A stretch of 43,750 bases of DNA from Chloroflexota bacterium (GCA_026713145.1 JAPOPA010000093.1:1-43750); one strand, 5' to 3'. Positions 32,490 through 41,281 are shown, counted from the first letter of the stretch. The notes: generated by a model from the sequence alone, not told the origin. Numbers and translations: made by a program.

Positions 32490-33686
32490 TCAGTCAAAGA
32501 AGCGCACGAACACCTCGTTGCTGAGGAACCTGCCCTTATCGGTCAGACGAATGCTCCCGTCGACCGTTTCGACGAGTCCAGTCGGTTGAAGCTCGTCAAG
32601 TTCCTCTCTGTATGCCTCGATGGGGGTCACTCCGAATCGGGCTTCGAACTCAGTAATGGAGACCCCGCTGTCGAGCCGGAGCCCGAGCATCATCGTCTCG
32701 GCCATCTCAAGCGGGCGGTCGATGAACTCGATGGTGTCTACCACGGGCATAGAGCAGATAGTGGCATAGGTGGCTAATGCGTCGTCGCTAAGGGCTATAG
32801 ACGTGGGAAATTGGTCTCGGATCCTACGAATGTACTCACGTGGAGGTTTGAGATTGGAAAAACGGTGTTTGGCGAGGGAGGAATGCGCGCCGGGGCCGAC
32901 ACCCAAATACGGCTCATTCCGCCAGTAGACGATATTGTGGAGGCCCAGTTTGCCATCGACGGCCCAGTTGGATATCTCGTAGTGTCGGTAACCAAGGGCG
33001 CCGAGATCCTGTTCGGCCATTGCATACATGTCGGCGGCGAGGTCGGCGTCGGGCGGGGGTAGAGTCCCTTGAGTCACGGAGTGCTCCATCGGCGTGCCCC
33101 CTTCAAGCGTCAGGGCGTAGAGCGAGACGTGTGGCGGATGGAGATCCGCAGTCCGCGCTAGGGTCTCCCGCCAGAGGTCGATGGTCTGGTGAGGCAAGCC
33201 GTACATGAGGTCGATGCTGACATTGTCGATCCCGGCGTCATTGGACATTCGGTAGGCCTCGACGGCGTCCGCCGCAGAGTGACGGCGTCCGAGGAGGCGG
33301 AGCAGGTCGTCATCGAAGCTCTGGACTCCGATGCTAAGCCGGTTTATGCCGGCATTGAGGAAATGGCTCAACTTGTCAGGAGTGAAGTCTCCTGGGTTGG
33401 CCTCGAGCGTGACTTCCGCGTCGTCCTCAAGGGGAAAGGACTCGGAAATGGTCGTCATCAGAGCGGAGATGTCGCCGAAGGGCAGGTAGGATGGCGTGCC
33501 GCCGCCGAAGAACACGGTGCGGACGGGAGGACCGCCAAGCAGACCGGCCCACAGCTCGATCTCCGTCCTCAGAGCAGCCACATAGTCGGGTATGAGCGAC
33601 TCGATCTTGGCGTACGTGTTGAAGTCGCAGTAGGGGCACTTCGTCTCACAGAAAGGGATGTGGACGTAGAGGGCGATGGGAGGCAT
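32490..33686 (-). CDS. hemW: Radical SAM protein HemW (coproporphyrinogen oxidase-like)
   Basis: A 398-residue radical SAM protein. The 4Fe-4S motif CxxxCxxC is HIPFCETKCPYCDFNTY near the start. VFFGGGTPSYL and SIGVQSFDDDLLRLLGRRHS are SAM-binding and core blocks. HemW inserts or chaperones heme; many copies are mislabelled HemN. The missing fourth Cys typical of true HemN (CxxxCxxCxC) supports HemW. It is followed by selB after 33 bases. A link to the ccm genes (heme handling) is possible but not shown. Confidence 0.9.
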   Translation of the reverse strand: MPPIALYVHIPFCETKCPYCDFNTYAKIESLIPDYVAALRTEIELWAGLLGGPPVRTVFFGGGTPSYLPFGDISALMTTISESFPLEDDAEVTLEANPGDFTPDKLSHFLNAGINRLSIGVQSFDDDLLRLLGRRHSAADAVEAYRMSNDAGIDNVSIDLMYGLPHQTIDLWRETLARTADLHPPHVSLYALTLEGGTPMEHSVTQGTLPPPDADLAADMYAMAEQDLGALGYRHYEISNWAVDGKLGLHNIVYWRNEPYLGVGPGAHSSLAKHRFSNLKPPREYIRRIRDQFPTSIALSDDALATYATICSMPVVDTIEFIDRPLEMAETMMLGLRLDSGVSITEFEARFGVTPIEAYREELDELQPTGLVETVDGSIRLTDKGRFLSNEVFVRFFD

Positions 33687-33714
33687 GCGGTCTCAGGTAG
33701 TTGGTGATTCCAGC

Positions 33715-34113
33715 CTAGAATAGTCTGGGCTGGTGGAACCTTCCGTCGTTAGTCGAGTTGTGTTTCGGATTCCTTCCATGACGGCGGCGATGGGAACTCA
33801 GTTTTGCACCCTCGACGCGTTCAGCGGACTTCCGGGATATAGCTCTAGTTTGAACTACAAACTTATCCCCGCGACCGAGCTTTCCCGTCTTCCTGTGCTC
33901 AGTAGCGCGCCGTGAAGGATTGTTCGTGGTGCCAATGTACTTCGTGCTGCCCCTCCGGTTCTTGATCGCATACTGGACCGTCTTCCCCGACTTTATCTGC
34001 CCTTTGGGCCGAGCACCGCTGCGACTGCTTGAACTTCGCCGTGTGCTGCTCCTGCCGCCGGAGCTCCGTCGAGATCCGCCTCTGTAGCCTCCTCTACTAT
34101 ACCCCCACGCCAT
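33715..34113 (-). CDS. GIY-YIG-like protein with Arg/Ser/Gly-rich N-terminus
   Basis: A 132-residue protein. The first 40 residues are Arg/Ser/Gly-rich (GGYRGGSRRSSGGRSSTRRS). The rest resembles a GIY-YIG nuclease domain: VQYAIKNRRGSTKYIGTTNN followed by PSRRATEHR, then ERVEGAKLSSHRRRHGRNP. The YIG of the motif is present and the GIY half is degenerate (VQYAI). The Arg and Glu of the C-terminal part are at plausible catalytic places. It may act on DNA or RNA; its role is unknown. AAGGAG precedes the ATG by seven bases. Confidence 0.65.
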   Translation of the reverse strand: MAWGYSRGGYRGGSRRSSGGRSSTRRSSSSRSGARPKGQIKSGKTVQYAIKNRRGSTKYIGTTNNPSRRATEHRKTGKLGRGDKFVVQTRAISRKSAERVEGAKLSSHRRRHGRNPKHNSTNDGRFHQPRLF

Positions 34114-34231
34114 CTTTGAACTCCTTTCGGTGATTGCTCACCCGCACTCCGCATATCAGGTGCAGGCAATTATAGAGTCATCAACACCCTAACAAAACCC
34201 GACGCTAAGGAGGGCCTTTTCCATTCGTCAT

Positions 34232-35323
34232 TCAAAGATTGAACAGAACGTGCATGACGTCGCCGTCCTGCACGACGTATTCCTTCCCCTCCTGCCGGAG
34301 CTCGCCGCGCTTGCGGGCCTCGGCAAAGCCGCCGCAGGCGACGAGTTCACCGAACGGCACGACTTCGGCGCGGATGAAGCCCTGCTCGAAGTCGGTGTGT
34401 ATTTTGCCGGCCGCCCTCGATGCCGTGGTGCCCTTCTGAAGCTCCCACGCGCGCACTTCATCGTCTCCAATGGTCAGGAAGGTGATCAGACCGATGACAT
34501 CGTACGACAGCCGGATGATCCGGTTCATCCCCGACTCTCCCGCGCCGACGGCCTCACGGAACTCGGCTTCCTCCTCCGCGTCCATCTGCGCGAGGTCCAT
34601 TTCCAGCTTGCCGCATAGGGAAGCCGCTCGTACCGACGGCCCCTGTACCGCATCTGTCAGCCGCTCTTCAAGGCTTGAGGCCTCGTCAATATCGTCCTCG
34701 TCTATGTTTAGCAGGACGATGAGGGGTTTCGCCGTCAGGAACTGGAACCCGCGAATGCGTTGGACCTGATCGGGCGTGAACTGCTGGTCGCGAATGGGCG
34801 TCTCGCCTTCAAGGTGCTCTTTGATCCGTCCGAGAAGGTCGCGTTCCCTTTCGATGGCGTCCCGCTCTGCCGCCTTCGCGCCCTTAGAATTCTCGTCGAG
34901 TCTCTGAAGCCGACGCTCCAGCAGTTCGAGATCGGAGAAGAGGATTTCCAGCATCATGTTCTCAACATCGCGGAAAGGGTCTACCGAGCCGTCGACATGC
35001 AGAACGGCATCGTCCTTGAACGCCCGCACCACGATGAGCAGGGCGTCGACGCGCTGGAGGTCGTTCAGGTACTGGCCGGATATCCCGCGCGTCCTGCCGG
35101 AAGGTGTCGCGGGCGGCGGGATGTCGACGTAGCTCACCGTCGCCGGCACGCGCTTGCGAGGTGCATAGAGCTCGGCCAGCCGGTCGAGACGGGCATCCGG
35201 CACCAATGCCACCCCGACGTTCGGTTTCCCGCCGTACGAGGCAACGTCGGCCCGCCCCCGCGTCAGCGCGTTGAACACGGTGGTCTTACCACTGCCAGGA
35301 AGACCTATGATGCCGATTTCCAT
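34232..35323 (-). CDS. ychF: YchF/Obg-like ATPase
   Basis: A 363-residue P-loop ATPase of the Obg/YchF group, ribosome-associated and implicated in stress responses. The P-loop is GLPGSGKTTVFNAL, and G3 appears as SYVDIPPP. The NKxD specificity motif is altered (LLNIDEDD), as expected for a YchF that prefers ATP. The C-terminal TGS domain carries DVIGLITFLTIG and AGKIHTDFEQGFIRAEV. The ATG at 35323 fits the conserved start MEIGIIGLPG. It stands between the GIY-YIG-like and YkvA-like genes on the same strand. Confidence 0.95.
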   Translation of the reverse strand: MEIGIIGLPGSGKTTVFNALTRGRADVASYGGKPNVGVALVPDARLDRLAELYAPRKRVPATVSYVDIPPPATPSGRTRGISGQYLNDLQRVDALLIVVRAFKDDAVLHVDGSVDPFRDVENMMLEILFSDLELLERRLQRLDENSKGAKAAERDAIERERDLLGRIKEHLEGETPIRDQQFTPDQVQRIRGFQFLTAKPLIVLLNIDEDDIDEASSLEERLTDAVQGPSVRAASLCGKLEMDLAQMDAEEEAEFREAVGAGESGMNRIIRLSYDVIGLITFLTIGDDEVRAWELQKGTTASRAAGKIHTDFEQGFIRAEVVPFGELVACGGFAEARKRGELRQEGKEYVVQDGDVMHVLFNL

Positions 35324-35381
35324 TGAAGGGTTCGCGAGGGGAGAAGGGGCTAACTATGCCTATGAGGAGGAGGGACGGTCT

Positions 35382-35753
35382 CTAAGACTTCCCCTTGTCT
35401 TTGTCCTCGTCCTCGACGTGGCGGTATTCGCCTTCGATTACGTTGCCCCGGGAGTCGCGTGAGCCTGCGTCTGCCGAGAGGTCGGCGGGGCGTCCCGTAA
35501 GGTATTCCACCACCACATTGCGGGGTGTCATGAGCAGAAAGGACGCCAGCGCAAGGACAATGACGATGAGGTCGTCCGTGTGCCCCAGTATCGGGAACAG
35601 GTCGGGAAGAAGGTCGATGGGTGAGACGAGGTAGAGGACGGCGGCGGGAATGATGAGCTTCAGACGCATGGGGACTCGCCGGTCGAGCATCAGCCTGAAC
35701 ACCAGACTGGGTATCCTCGTGAGCATCAGCAGGCGTAAGATCGGTGCTGCCAT
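35382..35753 (-). CDS. YkvA/DUF1232-family membrane protein
   Basis: A 123-residue protein with the DUF1232 core LIIPAAVLYLVSPIDLLPDL followed by LGHTDDLIVI. The SPIDLIPD-like motif is diagnostic. A second hydrophobic helix follows, then an acidic C-terminal tail. Function unknown. I start at ATG 35753, preceded by AAGGAG at about nine bases; the track start at 35792 adds 13 residues. Confidence 0.8.
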   Translation of the reverse strand: MAAPILRLLMLTRIPSLVFRLMLDRRVPMRLKLIIPAAVLYLVSPIDLLPDLFPILGHTDDLIVIVLALASFLLMTPRNVVVEYLTGRPADLSADAGSRDSRGNVIEGEYRHVEDEDKDKGKS

Positions 35754-36419
35754 CGGTCCGCGCTCCTTACAGTTACGATACCATAACGTCACCGCGATTG
35801 TGCCTCATGCGGCGTCTCTATGTAGGTGTGGCTGACTCTCAGTCCCCATTATGAGTTGACGCTTGCCTACCAACAGCACCTGTCATTCCGAACGCAGTGA
35901 AGCGAAGTGAGGAATCTAGAGTCCTTGCCCTCCACACAGTGCACTCTGGCAAGTAACGACCTCATGACGACGAATCACCCTGGACTCCTCTCGGCGCCCA
36001 CAGCACCCTCTGCGGTGAATCCCTACGCCCGCCCTCTTCGAGTCGACTCGCCCAATTTGACCGGCAAGAACGCGTGGCCTACGATGAACGTGTCGCTGGA
36101 AAGATCTCTGACAGACGCGCCCGGACCCACAAAACAGTGCGAGACGAATTGAGAAAACCGCCGAGGAAACTCTGATCGTGGGAAATCATTTTCAATCTGT
36201 CTCACCACCCGTCACTTGGTGGATGGGCACGTACGATACAGCTTCAAAACTCCCCGCGGGATGGGCCAAAATGAGCGAGACAAAGTGAGAAGAGAAAAAA
36301 AGAGAGGGCACGACCGATTCTCCAATCGTCTCATCCTGGACACAGGGAAAGACTCCACGCGCTCGGGCCGACGTGAGAATCGCGGTACCACAACTGCTCT
36401 GGCATTGGACGAGGCTTAA
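35754..36419. other. Long intergenic region with dispersed repeat
   Basis: 666 bases with no credible gene. It holds the repeat at 35881-35917. Candidate ORFs at 35907-36152 and 36216-36419 are short, with no ribosome-binding site or family match. The latter ends in TAA directly before holA and may be an untranslated leader. I see no tRNA or clear terminator. Confidence 0.5.
35881..35917. repeat. Dispersed intergenic repeat (TGTCATTCCGAACGCAGTGA type)
   Basis: This sequence, ending in GTGAGGAATCT, is a familiar intergenic repeat in several bacterial phyla. A weaker relative, GAACGGAGTGAGGAAT, occurs at 42746-42761. Copy number and function are not known from the window. Confidence 0.55.
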
Positions 36420-37442
36420 ATGATCTATTCGCTGTCAGGGGACGACGATTTCACGATCCGCGAGACGCTTGCACGTATGAAAGAGAGCGTCGGGACTCCG
36501 GAACTGCGCGACGTCAATATCCTAACGCTCGACTCGAACGTATCGCTGGACGAGTTCATGGCCAACGCCTCCACGGTGCCGTTCCTGGCCGACAAGCGTC
36601 TGGTACTGGTGGAGGGCCTTTTAAGCAAGTTTGAGCGAAGGAGCGGCGCCCGTTCCGGCTCCGGTGCCAACGGAGGGAAGGAACTCTCGGAGTGGGAGCG
36701 ATTGCCGATGGTGCTCGCGGACGTGCCCGAAACGACGGACGTGGTCTTCGTCGACGGGCGACTGAGTGCCTCGAACCCGTTGCTGAAGCTGATACAGGAG
36801 CGGGTCACGGCCAACACGTACAATCCACCCGGCCCTCGCGAGCTTAGGATGTGGATCGCCGACCGCGCGCGCAGCGAGGGAGCCGAAATCGACGGTCAGG
36901 CCGTACAGGTGCTTGCCGAGACCATCGGGAGCGACCTGCCGGTGATGGCCTCGGAATTGCGGAAATTGGCCCTTGTCGCCGCGGGAAGGGCGATTAGCGC
37001 CGAGGATGTTGACAGGATGGTCTCATACTCCCAGGAGTCGAGTATCTTCGCCTCTGTGGACTCCATAGTGGAGGGTAGGGTCTCAGAAGCGCTCGGACTC
37101 GTTCACAGGCTGCTGGAAGCTGGAAGCCCGACGGGTTACATCCTCACTATGGTCGCGCGTCAGGTGCGGCTGTTGATTCTGGCCAAGGAAATCGGCGCGC
37201 GCAGGCTCTCGACGGGCGAGGCGTCCCAGAGGCTCAGGCTCTCCGGCTACCCTCTACGGAAGACTCTCTTCCAAGCCGACCGGTTCAGCATGGAGCGGCT
37301 CGTCGAGATCCACAGCATGCTCCTGGAGGCTGATTTGGCGATGAAGTCCACTGGCGCGGACGACGAACTGATCCTCGACACGCTGATCGCGGACATCGCC
37401 TCACAGCCGAGTGGAGGCCGTCCGGTCGACACGAGGGCGTAA
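36420..37442 (+). CDS. holA: DNA polymerase III delta subunit
   Basis: A 340-residue clamp-loader delta subunit, opening the sliding clamp at the replication fork. The N-terminal AAA-like domain starts MIYSLSGDDDFTIRETL (delta uses this in place of a P-loop). LADKRLVLVEG and DLPVMASELRKLAL are typical landmarks, followed by the helical collar domain (GSPTGYILTMVARQVRLLILAKE). GAGG lies five bases before the ATG. The Gfo/Idh gene follows after about 35 bases but shows no functional link. Confidence 0.93.
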   Translation: MIYSLSGDDDFTIRETLARMKESVGTPELRDVNILTLDSNVSLDEFMANASTVPFLADKRLVLVEGLLSKFERRSGARSGSGANGGKELSEWERLPMVLADVPETTDVVFVDGRLSASNPLLKLIQERVTANTYNPPGPRELRMWIADRARSEGAEIDGQAVQVLAETIGSDLPVMASELRKLALVAAGRAISAEDVDRMVSYSQESSIFASVDSIVEGRVSEALGLVHRLLEAGSPTGYILTMVARQVRLLILAKEIGARRLSTGEASQRLRLSGYPLRKTLFQADRFSMERLVEIHSMLLEADLAMKSTGADDELILDTLIADIASQPSGGRPVDTRA

Positions 37443-37475
37443 GAGCAGGGAGTCCAATGCTGCAGTAATGTACTC

Positions 37476-38621
37476 TTGAAGGCAGATCACGGGAGCACCA
37501 TCAAGTTGAACGGGCAAAAATACCGGTTGGGAATCATAGGGCTGGGGCCGGTCGCTATTCGCAAGCTTCCGTCCGAAGACCTGCCCACCGTCATCCAAGC
37601 GGCGATGAAGGCGGCCGAGAAGCCGGCATTCGTTCCCTTCGGTGACCGCGTGATGGTATCCCACGTTTGGTCCATCGGCCACGTGCCGGAAATCGAGATC
37701 GCCGCTGGCTGTGACTTGGATCCCGCTCGGCGCGAACGCTTCCGCGACAACTGGAACGAGAGATGGTCCAACGCGCGAATGTACAGCGATTACCACGAGA
37801 TGCTGGCTAAGGAGGATCTTGACATCGTCACGGTGGCTACGCCGGAACACCTCCACGCCGAACCCACGGTGGCGGCGGCGCAATCCGGCGTCCGGGCCAT
37901 TTTCTGCGAGAAGCCCATTGCCACGAACGTGGAGGACGCCGATCGCATGATCGCGGCCTGCGAGGCGAACGGGGTGGTCCTCTCGGTCGACTACACCCGG
38001 CGGTGGAGTCCGGCGTTCCATATGGTCCGCGACGCCATCAGATCGGGTGCTATCGGCGAGTTGAGCACGATGTCCGCTTCTTTCGGCGGTATGCAGGCAT
38101 GGATGTTCAGGAGCGGATCGCACCTCCTTGATGCGATGGTATTTTTCACGGAGGCGAACCCCGTGAAGGTTTCGGCCCACCTCGAAGACGGCTACGACGA
38201 CTGGGACGTGTACAGGGGAACGGGTGGAGGCAACGCCACGGAGCGCGATCCGGGCGCCACGGGGTACGTCGTATTCGACAACGGCGTCCGGGCCTTCTAT
38301 TCGTGCCTTAAGAACACCCCGGACTCAACGCGAGACGTGATTATCACCGGCACGAAAGGTACGATCAAGTTCAAGTTCGATGGCGAGTCGGCGGAACTCC
38401 AGTTAACCGATCCTGACTACGCCTACAACACGATCCATACGACGCTGACGCCCGACATACACCGGTCACGGGGAATCGAGGCGTCCTACCGGGAGATCGT
38501 AGACAACCTCGCCAACGGCACGGAGAGCACCTCCCCGGCGCGAGACGCCAGGAAGTCCGTGCAAATCATGGCGGGCTTCCTACGGTCGCATCAAGAGGGC
38601 GGTAGGCTGGTGAACGTTTAG
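37476..38621 (+). CDS. Gfo/Idh/MocA-family NAD(P)-dependent oxidoreductase
   Basis: A 381-residue oxidoreductase. The Rossmann motif GIIGLGPVA lies near residue 20 and the catalytic-site EKPIA (FCEKPIATNVEDADRMI) at about residue 150. The second half is the alpha/beta substrate domain, beginning with DYTRRWSPAFHMV. Family members act on sugars, inositols or other polyols. The start is uncertain: TTG at 37476 has no clear ribosome-binding site, while a TTG at 37506 has GGGAG ten bases upstream and still keeps the Rossmann fold. The gene converges on the DUF3179 gene with a 19-base gap. Confidence 0.88.
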   Translation: MKADHGSTIKLNGQKYRLGIIGLGPVAIRKLPSEDLPTVIQAAMKAAEKPAFVPFGDRVMVSHVWSIGHVPEIEIAAGCDLDPARRERFRDNWNERWSNARMYSDYHEMLAKEDLDIVTVATPEHLHAEPTVAAAQSGVRAIFCEKPIATNVEDADRMIAACEANGVVLSVDYTRRWSPAFHMVRDAIRSGAIGELSTMSASFGGMQAWMFRSGSHLLDAMVFFTEANPVKVSAHLEDGYDDWDVYRGTGGGNATERDPGATGYVVFDNGVRAFYSCLKNTPDSTRDVIITGTKGTIKFKFDGESAELQLTDPDYAYNTIHTTLTPDIHRSRGIEASYREIVDNLANGTESTSPARDARKSVQIMAGFLRSHQEGGRLVNV

Positions 38622-38640
38622 GCAACCACCTAAGAATCTT

Positions 38641-39801
38641 CTAGGGTGAATTAGACGGGCGATAGACCGTTGTGTTGGAATAAAAGTCGGACCAGGCGAA
38701 CCAGAAGAGCTGGAAGCTTGGCAGCATCGTCAGGCGCTCGCCTTTGAGCGGGCCGGATGTAGCCCTGCCGTCCAGCTTGTTCCAAACGGAGTTCGTCTGC
38801 TCGTCGACCATTTGCAGGGGCTCGTCGCCCTGTCTAAAGGCGAGTGTCCTGCCTGCAACGGTGCGGTCGAATACGGTCGACAGGTAGCTGTACTCGTCGA
38901 ATACTGCGACGATACTCGTCTCGCCGAGGGTGTCGTTGATGACCTTGTTGCGAAAGAGGTCGCCCAGGGAGTAGGCCCGCGCGTTTTCCCCAAGAGCCAC
39001 TCCCAGGACAATATCCTTTCTGTCGAAGCGGCGGTCGCGATTGACCTCGCCGAACGCTCCGATTGCGTCGGGATCGAGGTAGTAGTCCTCGTAACTGTCG
39101 TAAATTGGCCGTGAGCTGCCGGTGTCCAAGAACAGAGTGTCGGGGTGTTCCGTCTTCCAAGCACCCCATGAGACCATCACGGATGGGACGAAAGTCAGTT
39201 CCGTATCACGTTTGGGGCCGTCGACGGCGCGACCGAGGAACTGGCTCCACCGCGACTCGGTCTCGCGGTCGTACATTACGAGGGAATTGAGGATCAGGGT
39301 GCCGTCAACCCCGAAAGTGAGCGTCTCGCCGTCCACCGTTCGGGCATAAACTATGCCCGTCTTGCAAAGCGGTCACCACGTGACGGCGATGGGTGTACCT
39401 CCAACGGTGTCGTTCACGATCTCCCGGCTGCTCAAATACGAGACTGAGTACGCCACGCTCTCGTCTCCGATGGCCACGCCAATCACGGAGGAGGTATCGA
39501 GGACTTGCTCACCTACATCGCCAGCAGGAAGATGGATGGGGTTGAATACGGCAGGAATGAGATCGCGGGGTACGGTGCGAACGACAGGAGCAGTACGACC
39601 ATCGACGAGTCGGACGTTCCCTCTGCGAGGAGGAGCGTCGAGTGTTGTTGTCGGCGTGGTGGTCGAAAACGGTGTTTCTACTGGAGCAACGATTGTTGTC
39701 TTGTCGGGTTCGACAAGGCCGTCAGCCGACTGTTCGGGTGCCCCGCAAGAAAGTGTGAGGGCGAAGAGCAGCAATACCGGAATAGTCAGGCAACGGTTCA
39801 T
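38641..39801 (-). CDS. DUF3179 lipoprotein with in-frame TGA read as selenocysteine
   Basis: A 386-residue product if TGA at 39375-39373 is decoded. The ORF track splits it into 39373-39840 and 38641-39336; both are in the same frame, with only that TGA between them. A lipoprotein-like signal ends LTLSC. DUF3179 has two related halves. The first has VIGVAIGDESVAYS, then NDTVGGTPIAVTW, TGA, then PLCKTGIVYARTVDGETLTF. The family normally reads VTYCPLCxT here, so TGA replaces the first Cys of CPLC. The second half has VLGVALGENARAYSLGDLF. The hairpin at 39341-39359 fits a SECIS. I start at ATG 39801. The enzymatic role of the family is unknown; the UxxC pair suggests thiol-selenol redox chemistry (inference). 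The alternative is a pseudogene or read error. Confidence 0.85.
39341..39359 (-). promoter_or_regulatory. Candidate bacterial SECIS hairpin
   Basis: On the minus strand CGGGCATA and TATGCCCG form a perfect eight-pair stem (or seven pairs with loop AGTTT). The apical loop starts 20 bases after the TGA and has G in its second position. These match the bacterial SECIS rule of a short stem with loop G at about 16-37 bases from the UGA. The hairpin is coding sequence, as is normal for bacterial SECIS. Confidence 0.8.
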
Positions 39802-39924
39802 ATCAGGCTGGCGACATCGGAAGCGGAGCGTTCCCGTCATGCCCAGCCTACTCCATACGTACCTTGCGTGGCTAGACGTTACGAGAACACTCTCGATATC
39901 TCGATACGGCCATACAAAGAAACA

Positions 39925-39952
39925 AGCCCCGTGGGTATAAACCCACGGGGCT
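39925..39952 (-). terminator. Terminator of the collagen-like lipoprotein gene
   Basis: AGCCCCGTGGGT and ACCCACGGGGCT form a perfect 12-pair stem with a four-base loop. On the minus strand it is followed by a T-rich stretch (TTGTTTCTTTG), 23 bases after the stop codon. Confidence 0.85.
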
Positions 39953-39975
39953 CATCGGTTGCTGACTAAGTCAGA

Positions 39976-40929
39976 CTACTTACAGACGTCCGAACCTGAA
40001 CCGGACACGACCAGCAATGGGGCCGTTGCCTCAGTGCCTCGAATGCCTGCTACCTTGATCCCGTAAAGGCCAGGCTCTGTGTCTGCTTCTATTCCGATGT
40101 CGGCCATTAGGGCGCCTCGATCGTTGGCGACTGCGCTGCCAATTGAGGCCTGGACGGGCGCACCATCAGCCTGAGAACCGGTCACGAGGAAGAAGTTGCT
40201 AGACTCGCCAGCCTTGAAGCCGGAACCCAAGATGCTGACTTCCGATCCAGCCATGACACACCCCGCAGTGAGGCTCGCATCAACCGTAACCGGCGGAGCG
40301 GGCGGGCGGATGACAACAGGAGGCGTCGAAGCCACGACCGAAGCCGGGGCGCTTGCGAAGCTCCTGTCGGCTCCTTGAACCATAACCGTCACGGCATCAA
40401 GGGCCAGCAACTGATCCATTGTTCGCGCAACGCCGGCGACAGCGCTCAGCGGGCCAGCCACGACCACCTCGAACGCGCCGCCACCGTTGGCGGTTGCGAA
40501 GCCGAGGTTCGGGTCACGTCCACCCTGCAGGTCGAAGTACACCTGAACAGGCTCGAACGGCTGGAAGCCGGAGCCCCAGATTGTCAGACCCTGATCAAGG
40601 TAGATGGGGTTGCTGCTAATTGCCACACCAGCGCCGGGCGAAACACCCGGAGGTCCCTGAGGACCTGTAGGCCCAGCGAGTCCAGGCTCGCCGGGGAGTC
40701 CAGGCTCACCGGGGTTACCGGGGTTACCGGGGAGGCCGGGGACACCCGGAGGGCCCGGAGGGCCCGCAGGGCCCTGTGGCCCAGGATTACCGGGATTGCC
40801 AGGCTCACCGGGATTGCCAGGAAGACCTGACTTACCCGCAGGCCCTTGACAGGCCGCCAAGAACAGCAACGCGAATACCGAAGCAAGCACCATTACCATG
40901 ATGCTCCGTGGAGCTTTTTCCATTTTCAT
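39976..40929 (-). CDS. Lipoprotein with collagen-like Gly-X-Y repeats
   Basis: A 317-residue exported lipoprotein. The signal peptide [17 protein letters not shown] ends in a lipobox (LAAC). Residues about 28-97 are near-continuous Gly-X-Y triplets, Pro-rich ([18 protein letters not shown] and similar). The rest is two probable beta-sandwich domains with IPT-like wording ([20 protein letters not shown], then [20 protein letters not shown]). Collagen-like bacterial proteins form trimeric stalks on the surface; this one would be lipid-anchored at its N-terminus with the beta domains outward (inference). The ATG at 40929 has AGGGGG upstream. It has its own promoter and terminator. Confidence 0.88.
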   Translation of the reverse strand: MKMEKAPRSIMVMVLASVFALLFLAACQGPAGKSGLPGNPGEPGNPGNPGPQGPAGPPGPPGVPGLPGNPGNPGEPGLPGEPGLAGPTGPQGPPGVSPGAGVAISSNPIYLDQGLTIWGSGFQPFEPVQVYFDLQGGRDPNLGFATANGGGAFEVVVAGPLSAVAGVARTMDQLLALDAVTVMVQGADRSFASAPASVVASTPPVVIRPPAPPVTVDASLTAGCVMAGSEVSILGSGFKAGESSNFFLVTGSQADGAPVQASIGSAVANDRGALMADIGIEADTEPGLYGIKVAGIRGTEATAPLLVVSGSGSDVCK

Positions 40930-41045
40930 TTCGCCCCCTAACTACAGGATTTCTGAGTCTCTGGACTCTTTACCGGTCAAGCACCCTACCCCGCCGCTTT
41001 TTAGGAAGATATAACGCGCCAAGACGGTGCTCTAACGGCGGCCTT

Positions 41046-41074
41046 ATCATATTGAGGTCATATGGTGTTGTCAA
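41046..41074 (-). promoter_or_regulatory. Promoter of the collagen-like lipoprotein gene
   Basis: Perfect TTGACA (41074-41069) and TATGAT (41051-41046) spaced 17 bases apart on the minus strand. RNA would start near 41039, leaving a leader of about 110 bases. Confidence 0.8.
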
Positions 41075-41164
41075 CCCCTTGCCGCACAAATACGGCCTAG
41101 TTTCAGTTGGCTGGGCCCGTATTCGCTGCATAGGGGTCATGCAAGGCGCAAATGGGGGCGCGGC

Positions 41165-41193
41165 TTGTTCCGTCGGCGGGACGATGCTATAGT
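41165..41193 (+). promoter_or_regulatory. Promoter of tRNA-Arg(CCG)
   Basis: TTGTTC and TATAGT spaced 17 bases apart, with the predicted start at about 41200 just before the tRNA. Confidence 0.65.
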
Positions 41194-41206
41194 TTTTCGT
41201 GTGCCC

Positions 41207-41281
41207 GCCCCCGTAGCTCAGTGGATAGAGCACCGGCCTCCGGAGCCGGGTGCGTGGGTTCGAGTCCCGCCGGGGGTACCA
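41207..41281 (+). tRNA. tRNA-Arg (anticodon CCG), CCA encoded
   Basis: Acceptor GCCCCCG pairs with CGGGGGT (one G-T pair). The anticodon stem CCGGC/GCCGG encloses CTCCGGA, anticodon CCG. The T-loop is TTCGAGT. CCA is encoded at 41279-41281. Confidence 0.95.

Noticed and set aside
36160-36300. Possible RNase P RNA (GAGGAAACTCTG resembles GAGGAAAGTCC)
   Set aside because: The remaining conserved RNase P blocks are missing around it.
36216-36419. 67-codon ORF ending directly before holA
   Set aside because: Basic, low-complexity translation without a ribosome-binding site or family match; more likely untranslated leader.
38641-39336. Separate 231-residue protein starting at 39336
   Set aside because: Lacks its own start context and is the downstream part of the same DUF3179 gene.
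39373-39840. Separate short lipoprotein ending at TGA
   Set aside because: It is the first third of the DUF3179 gene; the homology continues in the same frame past the TGA.
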